Made by a program: the position numbers and the translations under genes. The notes beneath the pieces were generated by a model. That model made no database searches. It saw nothing but the letters and a program-made list of their open reading frames with translations, and was not told where the DNA came from. DNA of 64,000 nt from Allodiplogaster sudhausi (Eukaryota; Nematoda; Chromadorea; Rhabditida; Diplogasteridae), in the NCBI GenBank assembly GCA_945643635.1, contig CALZFC010000018.1:376001-440000 (forward strand), in the 5' to 3' direction. Shown piece by piece: positions 1-14,172 of the stretch. Numbering within the stretch: the first letter of the stretch is position 1; each line of letters starts with the position of its first letter.

Positions 1-3000
1 TCCATCTCTCTCTCTCTCTCTCGCACTTTCTCGCCATCTTTCTCTACCCTTTCCTCACTCTCCCATCCTCCTCATATATCCGCTCCTTTATTCAACTGAC
101 CATTCTTTTCAAGTGTGGCAATTGTGGCTGTCCTCTCGCAGCCCGCTCTCCCTTCACCTTATGAGTACCCCTCTGGGTCTTTTCACTGTATTCCTTCCAC
201 ATTTCCTTTTCTTGATCCATCTAGTTGGCCGATTTCCTATGGAAATGAGCGATTTATTGTCATGGTGATGGTTAAGCAACTAGTTGTCAGTGAAGTGCTG
301 GGTTTCCTTCTCAACTGCTGATCTCGATTTGCAATGAGTTGTATTGTATCGACAAAAAGAAGGTGGATTTGTTTCAACAAGTTTGTTCGCAGGGGATTTT
401 TGTTGTTGTTATTTGAGGGTAGTGCTCATATTTCTGCCGAGTGAGCATGATTGAATGTGTTTGGTGCCGAATCCATTCCAAATTGCAGAACACAACAGAA
501 GGGGTTCGATCTGCCTTCTCTTCTGCCATTCCAACTCCGGCCACGACCGCCGTCCCCTCTCGCTCCAATTCTGATATGAAAGCCCATCGCACCCAGGCTC
601 GGCTCAGTGGTAAGCCCCTTTTCCTTTCACTGTAATCTCGTTTTTATTTCTTTTTTCAATCTCTTTTCTGTTCTGTATTTTCCCCATACCGTATTGTTGA
701 CTGGTTTAGATCGATCCATGAAGGGCATTGCCACGTCTTCTTCTGGAGTCTCTTCAACTGCTGAACAAGCAGGTTCGTTTTCCTTTTCAACTTCAGCCAT
801 TCTAGCATCACACGATTTCTATTTTGCTAATGTTAAGCCGTAATTATCTTAATTTTTGTTGCTATTCTTATCTTATAGCCTGTTCGTGATATCTTGATAA
901 CCTTGAGGGGCTGCGTATCGCCGTGCAACTTCACTTTCTTCGTCTGGCGGAGAGGCCACAGGTGGTTCCATGGCTGGCACCGACAGGGCGATCGAGAAGG
1001 TTGTCAGCAAAACTTTGTGTGTCTCTTCATTTATTTTGTATTATGTATAAACCAATTGATCTATTGCAGGCAGGTCGCCGTCGTCCCGCAATGCTAAGCG
1101 CGAGCAGAGTTGTGGCCTACTCTCTCAGTGGTCAGTGCACAACTTCTTTCCTAGATAACATTTTTGAAATCAGGGGAAATGATAATATTTTTAGAAACAT
1201 TTTGACCAGATGATTCTCTTTCCATGCAGGAAGCAGCAGCCAGATTCCCTTCGTGCCCGAGTCTCCTCCCCGTAGTGAGAAGCTGCTGAATCTGTCGATG
1301 GACTGGCTCCTGGAGGCCGCCTCCGCCACGTACTCCTCACCCACTCCGCAGACTTACACCGATGGCAGGCGCAACACTGATGGTCTGTCTTTTTTCCTTT
1401 TCTTATTTTAAGCATGCACCATAAAACGGCTACTTACATTTTTTCTTTAGTAGGAATCTAGACGAATATCTTTCATGTCTACGCTAATGCTCAATGACGT
1501 GAAAATTAATTCACTTAGAGAGGATATAGATAATCAGACTGCCTTCTTTCTTGAACTTTCTGAGAATGTACTCGTTTTCAAATACATACTGTGCTGGAGT
1601 CGACGAGTTCCTCCATGAATGCTAATCTATTATTGGAATCGCTGTCTTCCACGTTCATAACTTTTCCTCATTTTTCTCTTTAGGATTAACTTCCCGTTTA
1701 GATGGCTTGTTTTACTTTCTAATTACTTTGTTGCTACAATGGCGACATTGACAAGTTAGTTGTTGCTCCCGTCAACTCCTATGCTCATGTAGCGCGGACC
1801 TTTTTATAATTGTTCTCTCTCTCTCTCTCCCTCTCTCGCGCTCTCTCTCTCCATCTCTCGCTCTCTCTCCCTCTCACCTGTCACTTCATTTTCTTCTTCA
1901 TTTCCCTCTCAGCTGTTGATGAATGCACACGCGCCAGCAAGCCGAAGGTCGCTCCTTCCGCTTCATTCAAGTGCTAGTGAGAGAGCGAGAAAAGACGACC
2001 TAGAAAGGGACGGAGAGGAGCAAGGAGCAACTTGTGAGGGAAGGAGAGGTAGAGAAAGAAGGAGAGGAAGAGAGAATGGAGAGGTAGAGAAGGAAAGAGA
2101 GGAAGAGGGAACGGAGAGTGCGAGAAAGAGAAGTCATATGCGCGAGAGCGAATCGAAGTAGAAGTATGATTGAATTCATGCTGGTGACTGCGGAGTAGGG
2201 ATGTAAGCAGGGAGAAAGAGAGAGATATTGAGCATAGTACTCAGGTTGAGGGATTCTGGGTATGGGGTGTCACTGACAGCGGGGTGTATGCTTCATTTCT
2301 GTTAGGCTGTAGATCCTAGTCCCTTTGAAATACTTCGTCGGTGTTATTCCATTCTGCCATTCACCTTATGATATTGGCCCAGAGTGCACAGCAGAGTGTG
2401 GAAACTCTTCAAACGCTCAGTTGAAAGTTGGCGTTGCAATATGGAATTTTTGATGGATTTTTTTTACAATTTTATGGGTATATTTTCCGGTTCCTCGTCG
2501 TGGGCGTGCCACCCCTTTTTCTTTTCTCCCGCATTCCCATTCCTACCTTCCTCTCCTTTCATGAGTAAAGCCATCTAATTCAATGTGATTCCGCCTCACC
2601 ATCCTACAGTCCCTCCCGCTGCAAAATGTCTCTCTAACCGGCTCGTTGATGCCGTTGCACATACGAGGCAACTGGAGCAAGAGTTAGACAAGAGTAGAAA
2701 GCTAGTTGGAGAGGGATGGAGTGAGAGAGAGAGGAAAGAGGGCGGGAGAATTAGAGTGAGGAAAGAGTGAGAGAGAATGAGAGAAAGAGAGAGGGAGAGA
2801 GAGAGAGATAAAGTGGAATGGTTGCCATGGAGGCGCGATCACACGCGCACATGACATATTTGGACATGAAAGTAGTTGACAGCGTCGGGTGGTTCATTTA
2901 TCGAGCAATCACGGGAGTCTTTCCAGTCAAATAATGCAGCTCATTATTTTACTTTTGGAACTTATTTATAATACAGCTATGTAAGTGGAAATCGAAAGAG

Positions 3001-3099
3001 TAGAAAATTGGAGTGGAGAGAGAGGAAAGGAAAGCATGCCGGCTCGAACTGTCCGCCTACCGATGCCGCTGATTGATCCTGTCGCTTCCCGGGGAGCTG

Positions 3100-3145
<46 letters not shown>

Positions 3146-3163
3146 TCTCTCTCTCTCTCTCCT

Positions 3164-3194
<31 letters not shown>

Positions 3195-4267
3195 ACTACA
3201 GTCTACTTGTACCTACTCTAACTTTCCTATGTTCTCTCTGTGCTACGTTGTCAATTCCTTCCCATCTCATCCCACCGTGTCTAGCCCTACCTTCTTGTGC
3301 GCCAAACATGAAGAGAGGGTTGTGTTGGCAAACAGGAGAGTGGCTGGTTGCTGCTTGGCCGGAGTAGAAGGGAGACTCGCAAGGGTAGCAGAAACACGCC
3401 GTCACTCCAGAGGCTATTTCTTCGCCCCTTCCCACAAAAAAGAGTACTTCTTACATATTCCTTAATAGCATATCAAGCTTCTTCTTCTTTACTCTATTTC
3501 TTTCTCCTTCTTACATAACTATTATTTTTTAAATATATCCTCCTATTTTATCACTCAGTCTGTGTACATCGAAGACGTTCTACCTTTCAACTCAGGCACT
3601 CATGTTTCTTTTTTCTGCTCAATGCTCGTCGTTTCAGTAAACATAGTTCCCCTTTTCATATTTTTCTACTCGTTTCCCTGTGAAGTGCTCGTGGTGTCTT
3701 ATTCCTCCTCTCCTTCCCTCCCTCTCTCCCTCCCTCCCTCTCTCTCTCTCTCTTTCTTTCTCTTTCTCTCTCTCTCTGTCCCTCTATGGATCCCACTCGT
3801 GGTCTGTTTGCTCTCTCATAGAGTAGACCACCTCACACATCCTCCATCGTTTCTCTTTGCTTCTGCCTTGCCGTTTTCCTCGTCTACTCTCTGCTCACTT
3901 CGATCTTATCTGTCTCCATCTTTTTTCCTCCGCTTCTTTTGAACTTTACGCCCATTTTGACACCTGTGATCCTCCTTCCCTTAGTTATCCTTTTACAATT
4001 TTTTTGCCTGAAGATCATAAAATTTTTTCCAATGTCTGTATGCACTGGCAGCGGACCTGAGTTTTTTCATCTTTTCTCTGAGTCTCTTTTTTGCTCTATC
4101 TCGCCGCTCTCCTTTGCTTTATTTGGATCCATTCAGGTGTCTACTTCGTTATTCCTTTCATATACTTCGCCGGCTTTTGCTTGCTTCCCACCTCTCCCCA
4201 TTTCCACTCGAGGCTTTACCCTCTCGACCCGGCATGACAAGCTCCTTTGTTCCTCAACGTACTCTAT

Positions 4268-4312
<45 letters not shown>

Positions 4313-4781
4313 TCTCCTCATTCTATCGTGCTTGAAACTTGCTTCCAATGTAAGTATGCAAACTCGGGTGTTTCCTGATGTCCGTGTTTCATGTTTCACT
4401 CACTCGTAATATTGTGTCGAAGCTCTATCCCCCCTCGATCTCGTCTTCTTTTACGCGACTCTTCTATCTTGTTTGATGTCTCGTGAGCATTGAGCTCTCT
4501 TCTTTCTTCTCAGTAGTGATACTCAGTCCTTCTCACTCTTCTTTGAAGGGTTCATTCAGGTTTATACAGTCTGTTGTAGGCAGTTCACAACTGCTCCATT
4601 CTTACCATTAGCTGTGGATCTGTCTGTTTTCTCTCTTTTCTATCTTCCTTTGCCCCTCTCTTCTCCCTCATTCATTTTATGTCAATTGAGTCTTCTCTAA
4701 TCCGGCCTACGGCATGGCCCGAATGAGGAGGATGAGGCTGGTCATACATAGTCAATCAGTCATCATCGGTAGCATTCGCTG

Positions 4782-4863
<82 letters not shown>

Positions 4864-7800
4864 TGCATACCTAGTATGAGGTCTTTGTCGCTCGCCTTAT
4901 TTTTTCACTATCTCTAGTCTCTAGATATATATAAAATTTCCACATCTTTTCGGTCTTCCCATACTATCTCAACTTGTTTCAAAATCCCTGCGCATTCCCT
5001 AACCTTCCCCTCTATTGCGTTCTAATCTGTCCCGTGTGCTCTCCCTTCCATGTTTCCGAGAGATTGGCTCTATGACCTGACTGCTACTCTGATGAAATAC
5101 TGAAGGAGAATTCTCGTATATTGAAGTTAGCAAAAGTATGTGAAATTTTTTTCTGCGGGGTCGCTCCTTCATTGATATCATCGCTTCCATATATTTATTT
5201 CCGAGAAATTTGTCTAATGGTAGATTGTTACCTTGAAAACTAAATCTTTGGTCAATTATTCATTCAAGTTGTAAGAAAATCAAAGCCAACTGAATCTGTA
5301 TCTTAATTTTTGCTCGAATTCTGTTCTTTAAATTGTTGGTAGAAAGGATAGACATTAATGGTTGGTTGAGGAAGTATCCACTTGAGATGTGATATCGTCC
5401 CTGTCGTTGTGCTCGGTCGACACTGAAGAGCTGTCAGCCATGGCGGGCCATGAGAAGACGGCCACTGCCACTGCTCACCCCACGCACCAACAGACACACC
5501 AGGCACACTACGCTGCCGACGAACAGCGACGGTCTTACGGTAATTTGTACTTCGAGTGGACCATTTTGTATTTGTTTGACTAAATGTTGCATTTTAATTG
5601 ATAAAATTAGTACTGTATGTATATTATTCTAATTTGCAGGCGGCAGCGTCTCTTCGTCTTCCTCTGGTGTGCCTCCTCCCTCTCCTGGCGCTTCCTCTGC
5701 AATCTCATCAGTCGATGGCGTAGAAGCAGGTGTCTAACGACAGCTCCTTTATTTTATTATTTTCGAATGACATATATTTTTTTACTCTTTCTTCATTTGA
5801 TTATCGAGAGTAATTTGAAGGGCGAGCAGCGGCAGTGGCAGCCTTGACTCGAGTTGTCTGTGCGAAGCAGACAACGGAGAGACTGCCTGATGAACAACTC
5901 GCGCAATATCTCGCCATGCTTCACGACGCACTCGTCCAGGTACGGTAGCACTGTTTAAAAAAAAACTTTAAGAGTTAAAATAAGTTGTTTGCTACTGCTA
6001 ATAAGAATCTTTGGAATATGTTTGATCTTGCATGCCTTTTTCTTTATCCATACCTTCTAGGGAGTCAGAGCGTACGAAGCAAAGATAAGAGTCAGTCCGG
6101 GTCATGAAATCAAGGCGAACTTTCCTTCACTTGCTCTCTTTCTCGGCACTAAAATGCTTGTCATTCCTGTCGCCGTTGAATCTTTAGCTTGCGAGAGAAT
6201 GCATGGAGGAGTTGGAGGTATCAGGCAGGAGAAGACTCTTCTTCTCTTGCAGAAAGAGCGTCTTGTTCTGTGTTCCACTCTCTTCTATGGCCACTCTCTC
6301 TTCTCTCTTTCTCTCCCTGGAGTCGAGGCTCTTCTCCCTCACTTCTTATTCGCCATTGATCTCGTTCTTGTCGAGAGCTTTAAGCTGAGGTTAGCTCTTA
6401 ATTCATAACACTTTTTCTTGTAACACTTTTTTCACAGGTATATAACGGAAGTTTTTAATGTTTTACGTAGGTCCAGGGAAATTCTCTTTTCTCTGCTTGT
6501 AGATTGCACCCTTCAGTGGAGGAGACTGAAATGCGTCGTTCCTGTCTCCGTTCTCTTGCCACCGTCGTGTGCTGGCCTACCACTTTTGGCCTCTCGCTAA
6601 TTCCACGTTAGACTCTTTTCAGTATTTTAGCTCTGTAATTTGCTATTTATGTTTTCTTCTTTTTTTAGTGTTATTTTGGCCATTATTTAATGGCTGTTTT
6701 ATATCCTTTTTGAAATGCGAATACCTTCAGAATTACCTGAGAGTACTTCTCTGAAATCGTCAGCCGTTACGTATCTTCAGTTGCGACTGCGCATCTTTAA
6801 GGCCCTCATCTTCTCTCTCCGCCACGAAACCGATCCCGTTAACCTGCAGCTCACTCTTTGTTTGTCGTCCTTTCATTTTTCTTCATTTTCATGAACCCTT
6901 ATTGCTTCAAGATTCCTTACACAACTGGTATGAGTAGTCGATTGACCATTTCTTTCTTGCAGCAATGTGTTCTATTCTATGTGAGACTAGTGCAAGCTAC
7001 GATTTGTCAATGGACGAGAAGCAACGGAGAGAAGCTGCGCGGCTGGGGGCATTTCCAGCTGCGGGGCCGAATGGCACTGGCGAGGCCAACCCTGAGAAAG
7101 GTTCCTTCTTTCTTTTCTCATTGTGCACGTAGCTCTTTCTCGTCCTTAATTGTCTTCACTTTCTCAGGTTCCTGTGCTTCGATTGTGCGTGGAGTTGTCT
7201 CGGCCGTGTGTGATCGTCTCTGCCGGCCGGAGTGGTCTTCTGAATTCTCTGTTTCCCTCGCTGCTATCGATCTACTCAATGCCCTCTCCTCCATTCACCC
7301 TTCCATCCTCTTCACAAGCAGTCAGTTACTATTCTCATCGCTTTAGTATAGTACTTTAATGCTCTCATTCTTAATCTTCAATTATTTGCTTTTAGTGGTT
7401 TAAGTTATGTGTAATAGATACAAAATTAGTATAGTTTCTTGTTTGCAGAGGATGATCTGTCCACGGGTTCTTTGATAGTCTCGTCGCTCTGTCGCTTCAT
7501 AGAGACCCAGTTGATGAAGCCCCCTCCGGCTCACTCCAAGGATCTCCACTCTTCCGTAAGTTGCTCCTTACTACTGTAGGAATGGTGAAATGACGGAAGC
7601 TAATAGCAGGTGGTGGGAGCGTACCAGTCCCTGGTGGTTTGGCTTCGAGCTTCTCCCGCTTTGGCTGCGTGTGAAGGAGTCCTTTGCACTGTAGCAGATG
7701 CTATCCAACTCGGCATAACTGGATCGAAGGTTTCTAGAGAGAATTAAAGGTCGTAGTCAGATGTTGAATTGAACATGTACAAATTTACATGAGTAATCTG

Positions 7801-10800
7801 TTTTGGTACGTTTTCTGACAATTGTGAGTAATTTTTAGAAGAAGATGTTGGATTCAGGAGGGTGCAGCTGGAGGAGACAGAAAAGCTGCGAGTAAGCGGG
7901 TCTTCGATGCAGCCGAGTGTCTCATGTGTTCATTGTTTACTCTCGTGGTCACTTATTTTTAATTCTTATTCATTATTTTCATCTGGAGAATTTAAAAGAA
8001 ATATTAGGCATTTATGAAGATGTAATGGGTGTTTTTAAGGGACGAGAGGAGCCTTGGAGAATCGTGGACGAGCGCCGTCTTCTGTACCTGTTCGGTCCTT
8101 CTCTCATCGACTCTACCCGCTTCCGTCACTTCCTCGTCAATCGAGACACCCTCTTGTCCATCCACGAGGCCAGTCACATCACGGCGCTTTCGAAAGGTTC
8201 TCTTCTCTTTCACTCATAGCTCGTTCAGTCATTTTTTTCGAACCACATTTTGTTGTTAAACGTAGTGCATTATGATTAGGTTCGCCGTGTGTGATCTACG
8301 TCCGCCGTTCTCCAATGCACCCTGCAACTGCCGGCTTTGCCCGGCTGCGCGGTCCCCTCTCCGACCTGGAACCTGGCGATGGTTAATCTCCGCACTTTCT
8401 CCCTTTTATTTATCTACTAAACTTTTTAGAAATCAGAATTCAGAATCGAAGTGCTATTATTTTTTCAAACATTAGGAAACGAGGAAGGATCGGCGCATCC
8501 CTCTCAAACTTCGGAAGGAACTCCTGTCACATCAGGTTACTATCATGTTTCTTAGATACTTGTTATTGGAGTTGGTTGGGCTGATATCGTCCTTGATTCT
8601 ATGAAGTGACCGTTTGAAGGAACTCCGTCGACCGTTTCTCCCTCTGCATCATCTGCTCCGTCTAACTCAGCAGAGAAGAAGTCTCTGGCCGCTTCCTCTG
8701 CCTCTCCCTCCACTCTCCACTCCCCTTCTCACTCCACCTCAACTGCAACGGCAGGTGCAACTACTCTCGAACTCGCTCGCGCCTTCCAGATTCCTCCCGA
8801 CTTCCATAAGGCGACATGTAAATTGTTAGTCGAATTAAAAAAAAAAGTTCCTTTGTGAGCTAGGTTATTTGCAATAATATAGTTATTTAACGTTTTTTTT
8901 TAAAATACTACTTATCATAAGCTGACAATGAGATTGAATTTATAGAATGAGATCTTTTTTCAGAGACACGACTTGGAAGCCTTTGGAGTCGACGAGAGAA
9001 TCGGAAGCCATCTTGGGAGAAATGCAAAAGGCGGCCTCTCATCCAGGTAGGAGCCTCTCCTTCCTGAACAAATATGATAGCTGAAATGATGTCTTCAGAA
9101 ATCCCGAACGTGGCGTGGCTGCGCCTTCCCGAACGAGATCGCAAGCCGCAGCCAAAGCAGTGCGTTTATATCATTTTGTTAAATTGCATTTTTTGCGTTG
9201 TATTAATTTAGATTTCATCAGAATTTAGTTGCCAAGAGTATGGTTTTACCTTGTAGTCATGAAATTGTTACGTTCTGCAGACCAGGAAAGACTTGCGATT
9301 CCATTCGTGTCTTCCTGTACGACTTCGGCCTCCTGGATAAGCAGGGCTTTGGCTGTGATCTCGTCCCTCTCGATGCGGGGCAAAGGTTCGTTCCTTATGT
9401 CATTCTTTGGGAAAATACATAAAGAGTATTCTTGTTACTCTTTATTGTATGCAGGTTATACACTCCATATCTTTTCTTTTCTTTTATACTTCTTTTGTAC
9501 TCCTGAATTGTTTTCCATCAGTACCTATATCTCCTTTCAGCAGTGACTTCTACCATGACCTGCACGAGATGGTGGACACTGCCCCTGCCTTCTCCTCTCA
9601 CACTGCTTTCATCTTCTACGTCAAGGATGGCCAGCGGTCTCCTGTGGACATTCTAGAGAACGGGGTTTCTTCACATTACATTCGGAATAATTTGATCCTT
9701 TAAATATATTTTGAGTTTACTTTTAAGTAGTATAGAATTTACATATTCGTAGATATATTTCTTTTCGATTTCTATGCAGTCTGAAGGATATGGTTTTAGA
9801 TGGCAATCCAGTCGACGTCTGCTGAATTCTGCAGTGTGCTAGGCTCGCTTGGAGAGGGAATCGAGATTGGCGTCCATGAGGGATGGACTGGACACTGGGT
9901 CACGGCCTACTCGCAAGAGAGAAGTTTCTATATTTCATGCCATTCGTTTTTGCTATAGCATTTTGTGATTCTTCACCTGCTCCTTGGCATTATCATATAA
10001 TTATCCTTAGTGCAATAGTGTTTGCAGAGCCGCAAGAGGGGCGATCGCCGGTGGACCACTATGTTCTGGATGGGATTACTCATGCTCTTTACAGGTTAGC
10101 CTTGCTAATTTTTCTTGCTTTTCTCTTATGCTTGGGTATTCTAGCTATCTTAATTCCGTATTTTAGTGCGGAAGGAGGGTGTGAATTGGCATTTGTAATG
10201 CCAACTACACGATCTCTTAAGTTCTTCAAGCAAGAGATGTCTTCTCCTTCCCGTGCTTCAACCCTTTCAAGTTGGTTTTCACATGAAACGTATTGGTAGA
10301 AGCTATTTATAACAAGCTCAAACTGATGCGATCTAATAATGATTCATCTGCAGAAGTGTTGGAGCGTTCTGAGTCCGTGTCGACTGCCAGAGGGAGCGAG
10401 AATGCTGCGGAAAGGTTTATCTTGTCTTTTTTTTATGGTAACTATTCACGTTCTTTAGTTAGCTTGTCAGAACGGAAATTGATGTTTTTTTCTGCAGCAC
10501 AGACGAAGTGTTCTCTCCAGCCTCAGGTCGGGGCAGCAACGTTCATCCCTATTCTGGGGGTGGCTCTTCAATGGGTATGGTCATCATTTTGTACTAGATC
10601 TTTGCTCTTCGTATCTAGGCAAATAATTAATTTGTTTTGTTACTAATTGTTTTTACTTCTTAATCCTCATAGAAATAAATATTTAGGTAACGCACCCCCA
10701 CAGCGGCGATCTTCCAGCGAATTGCGAGTTCTCTTGGTTTGGCTCGAGAGACTGGAAGATTTGCATCACTTCCCACTTGGTATTTTTTACTCATTTCAAT

Positions 10801-11429
10801 AGTATCAATGATGTTCTGTATGTGCAGATCGGGGAGGGAGTAATGTGCGATTGCAGAGGATGTGTTGTGTGCGTGTGACGATGGAGGGGACAGAGCGCAG
10901 GCTGCCACTTCCTCCTCTTCCTCTTCTGCCTCTCGCTCTGCTCAACACATCGCTATCTTTCTGTATCTGGTTGAGCCTGGACTGGTGATGGTACGCACGA
11001 GGGGAAGTGCCACCAGGTTTGTCTCCACTCTCTCACTATTTTAATTATTTCGTAACTCCTATAAATGATTCCTGATTAAGATTTGGAGCGGTAGGCCCCC
11101 TTCTGGATGGAGTGGTCGTTTCTCTCTCTTCTCTCCCCACACTCCTCCGTCTCACTCTTCTCAACATTACCAGGCGAAGTGTCGCAGAAGTTGACAAGTC
11201 AGTAGTCTAATTCGTTATCTATTCGCTTTAGACAACGGGGGGTATCACTTTTTTAAATGTTATTGTCAACATAAATGACCCGAAACTCTTATTGAGCGAA
11301 TGTTCGCATTCTTTGAGCTACCAACTAACCCACGTGAAGCGGCGCAGTGCAATTGACTCCTTCGCTAAGAAGTACCGTCTAGGAGTGCAGTACAACGAGT
11401 ACCTCTTGAAGCTAATGCTCAACCAATGA
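1..11429 (+). CDS. RALGAPB: Ral GTPase-activating protein beta subunit (5' end outside window)
   Basis: This is the non-catalytic beta subunit that pairs with RalGAP alpha to switch off Ral GTPases. I assembled it from about 25 short exons, for example 489-609, 710-772, 1230-1382, 5640-5729, 5821-5939, 6061-6389, 6503-6606, 7450-7557 and 7610-7730, ending at the TGA 11427-11429. Collinear matches to what I know of the vertebrate protein include LLNLSMDWLLEAA, LTRVVCAKQTTERLP, SVSLAAIDLLNAL, KDLHSSVVGAYQSLVVWL, TAFIFYVKDGQRSPVDIL, GVHEGWTGHW, LLVWLERLEDLHHFPL and the C-terminal AKKYRLGVQYNEYLLKLM. The roughly 350 N-terminal residues expected for the family are not visible and should lie upstream. 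Exon borders in 610-1230 and 7850-9100 are approximate. A 4-kb intron (1383-5438) is rich in CT tracts. Confidence 0.82.
1383..5438 (+). other. Large CT-rich intron of the RalGAP beta gene
   Basis: No exon could be supported between the exon ending at 1382 and the one starting near 5439. The stretch holds (CT)n tracts around 1815-1875, 3101-3190, 3725-3780, 4268-4318 and 4782-4862, and a purine-rich part at 1975-2160 and 2710-2810. The open frames here translate to Leu/Ser or Arg/Glu runs and are judged non-coding. Confidence 0.6.
4782..4862. repeat. (CT)n microsatellite
   Basis: Nearly pure CT dinucleotide tract with a few interruptions, inside the RalGAP beta intron; typical of dozens of such tracts in the window. 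Confidence 0.9.
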
Positions 11430-12593
11430 AGAAGATCTTCCTGCCAGATCAGATTTGCCTGCTTTCATTTAATCATAATAACTAAAAACTCCTTTGTTAT
11501 GTAGGGTATTATCTGTCTATGAGTTTGAAGCAGTCGCATATCTGTAACTTCTCTTTCGCGGTCACACAACATTGTGTACAGATTGTGATATAAATTGACG
11601 CTGCTACTGTGTTTTGCTGCCCCTGTAAATATTTGTTTTCGATTCCTTTACCTTCTCTTAATAACAGCACAAAGTTGATATATTGGATAAGTTGCATAAG
11701 TACTTTCTATGCATAAGCTTTGGTGAATTTCTAATGCGGAATTGGATACGTTATCTTCTGAAGTCATTGTTGCAGCTGTGATACTATTTCCGCAAGCTAT
11801 CATTGTTTTTTTCTTGCTCGAAAATTGTTTTGTTTGAAGCGGTTGCTTTTTATCCGATTTCTCTATAATATCTTAAGTATCTTTATAAGCTACATCCTCT
11901 GTTCGTCTTGACTTTCTGCAGATCTTAATCGGCACCTGTTTGGCAAAGCATTTGAAGCCGGTCACAAGAGATGTCTTTGCATGCCGAATTACTTTCTAAA
12001 TTCTTTGGGGTTTTTGAATAGCCAACTTTCCTCGTGTTCTCTCAGCTGCCACTTTCTCTTCCCTTTCCATTATGGATTCCATCCTCGCCTTTTTCACTTC
12101 TGTGCCTTGCAAGTTTGTCCGAGTCATACGAAGGATATTTATTTGCCTTCCCCTTTACTGTCGTTGCGATACAACCAGAGGTAACCAAAGTTATTAGATA
12201 ACTTATTGATATGAAATGATATTGCAAAAGATATAAATGGTTGTACAGTTGAGAGATTAAACAGTGGATACCGAACAATGGGGATTAATATCCTTCCCGC
12301 TATAATAACTGTTCTGAGACGGAATTAAAAATGATTGTTAGAGACGGAAATAAAAATGGTTGTTAGACTGAGGAGGTATTCGGGATCCCTTTTTATGTCT
12401 TGATTTCCTCATTTGTCTTCCTGGAAGTATGGTTTGTTGATGGACTACTCTCCTTCGTTCTCATCACTTCCACCGCTGTCTCCGGGTCTACAACGAGTGG
12501 CGGACCCGCCAGTCATGAGAACCCCGTGCCAACAGCCAGTGGAAGACAAGTGGAGATGTCGCTGATCAGCGTTGTCCAAACCAAAACAAACAA
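11430..12593. other. Intergenic spacer, RalGAP beta to histone block
   Basis: AT-rich sequence with no gene that I can support. Near 12,325-12,370 a short unit (GATTGTTAGA plus GACGGAA) occurs twice in tandem. The frame 12,400-12,609 runs into the histone promoter and shows no family feature. Confidence 0.5.
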
Positions 12594-12650
12594 GGAAAGG
12601 CCCATTTGAACATCGCGCTAAAAGCATTGGCGGGAGGTTCGCTGCTGGTA

Positions 12651-12683
12651 TCCGCGCGTAGTCATGTCTCCTCACTTATATAA
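12651..12683 (+). promoter_or_regulatory. H3 promoter: CGCGCGT motif and TATA box
   Basis: TCCGCGCGTAGTCATG at 12651-12666 is followed by TATATAA at 12677-12683, about 43 bases before the ATG. The same CGCGCGT-plus-TCAGTC-like motif stands before H2A and H4 in this block and before H3 and H4 in the second block. Confidence 0.7.
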
Positions 12684-12722
12684 CAAGCGAACCGAGCTAT
12701 CGTTATTCGCAGTGTTCAGTGA

Positions 12723-13136
<414 letters not shown>

Positions 13137-13171
13137 GCTTCCATCTGCAAATCTTAACCCCCGAACCCAAC

Positions 13172-13188
13172 GGACCCTCTTTAGGGCC
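13172..13188 (+). terminator. H3 histone 3' stem-loop (bulged)
   Basis: GGACCCTCTTTAGGGCC, flanked by AACCCAAC and ACAACC. It carries one extra A in the 5' arm compared with the usual GGCCCTCTTTAGGGCC. The second H3 copy has the same extra base, so it predates the duplication. Confidence 0.85.
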
Positions 13189-13667
13189 ACAACCATATTT
13201 CCATCACGATATTATCTGCATAAAGCACTCGCTGTAAGGCCAAAGTTGAATAAAGGCGATGAATATATTTCTTGGTAAGGACATTTAACGACATCATTCT
13301 CGGAAATTCGAGGAAACATATGTATTCGGATGTGATCTGATTGTTGGTAATGCCATGTCAGTTCCATTGCCGTCATCAGCTTTTGAGATGAACATCCGTT
13401 TCTCTCGTAATGGCACAGAAAAACATGCAGAACAGAAGTGGCTAGACAGGAAAGGGTAGTGATAAAGAGAGAGAAGGCAGGCAAAGATAGGGAAGAGACG
13501 TTGGAGAACGAGAGAGCAACGATAACAGAGAATGGGCCGTTTACAGTCTAGGCTGACCCAGCAACGCTGACCTCGCAGTATTTCCCGCCAGATTTCGGTT
13601 CAAAAGACGCAGAATGGCAATGTGCCAAGTAGGCGTGGCCAACAACGCGTGCTGACCACTGGACTCA

Positions 13668-13675
13668 AATAAAAG
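13668..13675 (+). promoter_or_regulatory. H2B TATA box
   Basis: AATAAAAG about 55 bases before the H2B ATG. AACAACGCGTGCTGACCA lies a little upstream (13641-13658), a diverged form of the shared histone promoter motif. Confidence 0.6.
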
Positions 13676-13729
13676 GACGAGAGAGGAGAGCCGGCCATCA
13701 CTTGGGACGTCCAGCTACCGAGAGAAGCC

Positions 13730-14101
13730 ATGCCACCGAAGCCATCCGCGAAGGGAGCGAAGAAGGCAGCGAAGAGTCAGAAGGTCAAGAGGACCGGAGA
13801 CAAGAAGAAGAGAAAGTCGAGGAAGGAGTCCTACGCCATCTACATATACCGCGTCCTGAAGCAGGTTCACCCCGACACCGGAGTGTCCTCCAAGGCCATG
13901 TCCATCATGAACTCCTTCGTCAACGACGTCTTCGAGCGCATCGCAGCCGAGGCCAGCCGACTCGCCCACTACAACAAGAGGTCCACCATCTCCTCTCGCG
14001 AGATCCAGACGGCTGTCCGTCTCATTCTCCCGGGAGAGCTCGCCAAGCACGCTGTCTCCGAAGGCACCAAGGCTGTCACCAAGTACACCTCCAGCAAGTA
14101 A
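13730..14101 (+). CDS. H2B: Histone H2B
   Basis: Intronless core histone of 123 residues that dimerises with H2A. The tail is Lys-rich ([17 protein letters not shown]). The histone fold is canonical, with [56 protein letters not shown] and the terminal [10 protein letters not shown]. The Ile in VRLILP and Ser in TISSRE are forms I associate with nematodes and some other protostomes. A TATA-like box lies upstream and a stem-loop downstream. The copy at 52,181 encodes the identical protein. Confidence 0.98.
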   Translation: MPPKPSAKGAKKAAKSQKVKRTGDKKKRKSRKESYAIYIYRVLKQVHPDTGVSSKAMSIMNSFVNDVFERIAAEASRLAHYNKRSTISSREIQTAVRLILPGELAKHAVSEGTKAVTKYTSSK

Positions 14102-14156
14102 TCTGTGAAAGCAGGTTGCTTGTTCGGTGGTGAACACCCAAACCCCAGAACCCAAC

Positions 14157-14172
14157 GGCTCTCTTTAGGGCC
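14157..14172 (+). terminator. H2B histone 3' stem-loop
   Basis: GGCTCTCTTTAGGGCC. A C-to-T change in the 5' arm leaves a G-U pair, so the stem still forms. The second H2B copy has the canonical GGCCCTCTTTAGGGCC. Confidence 0.88.
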
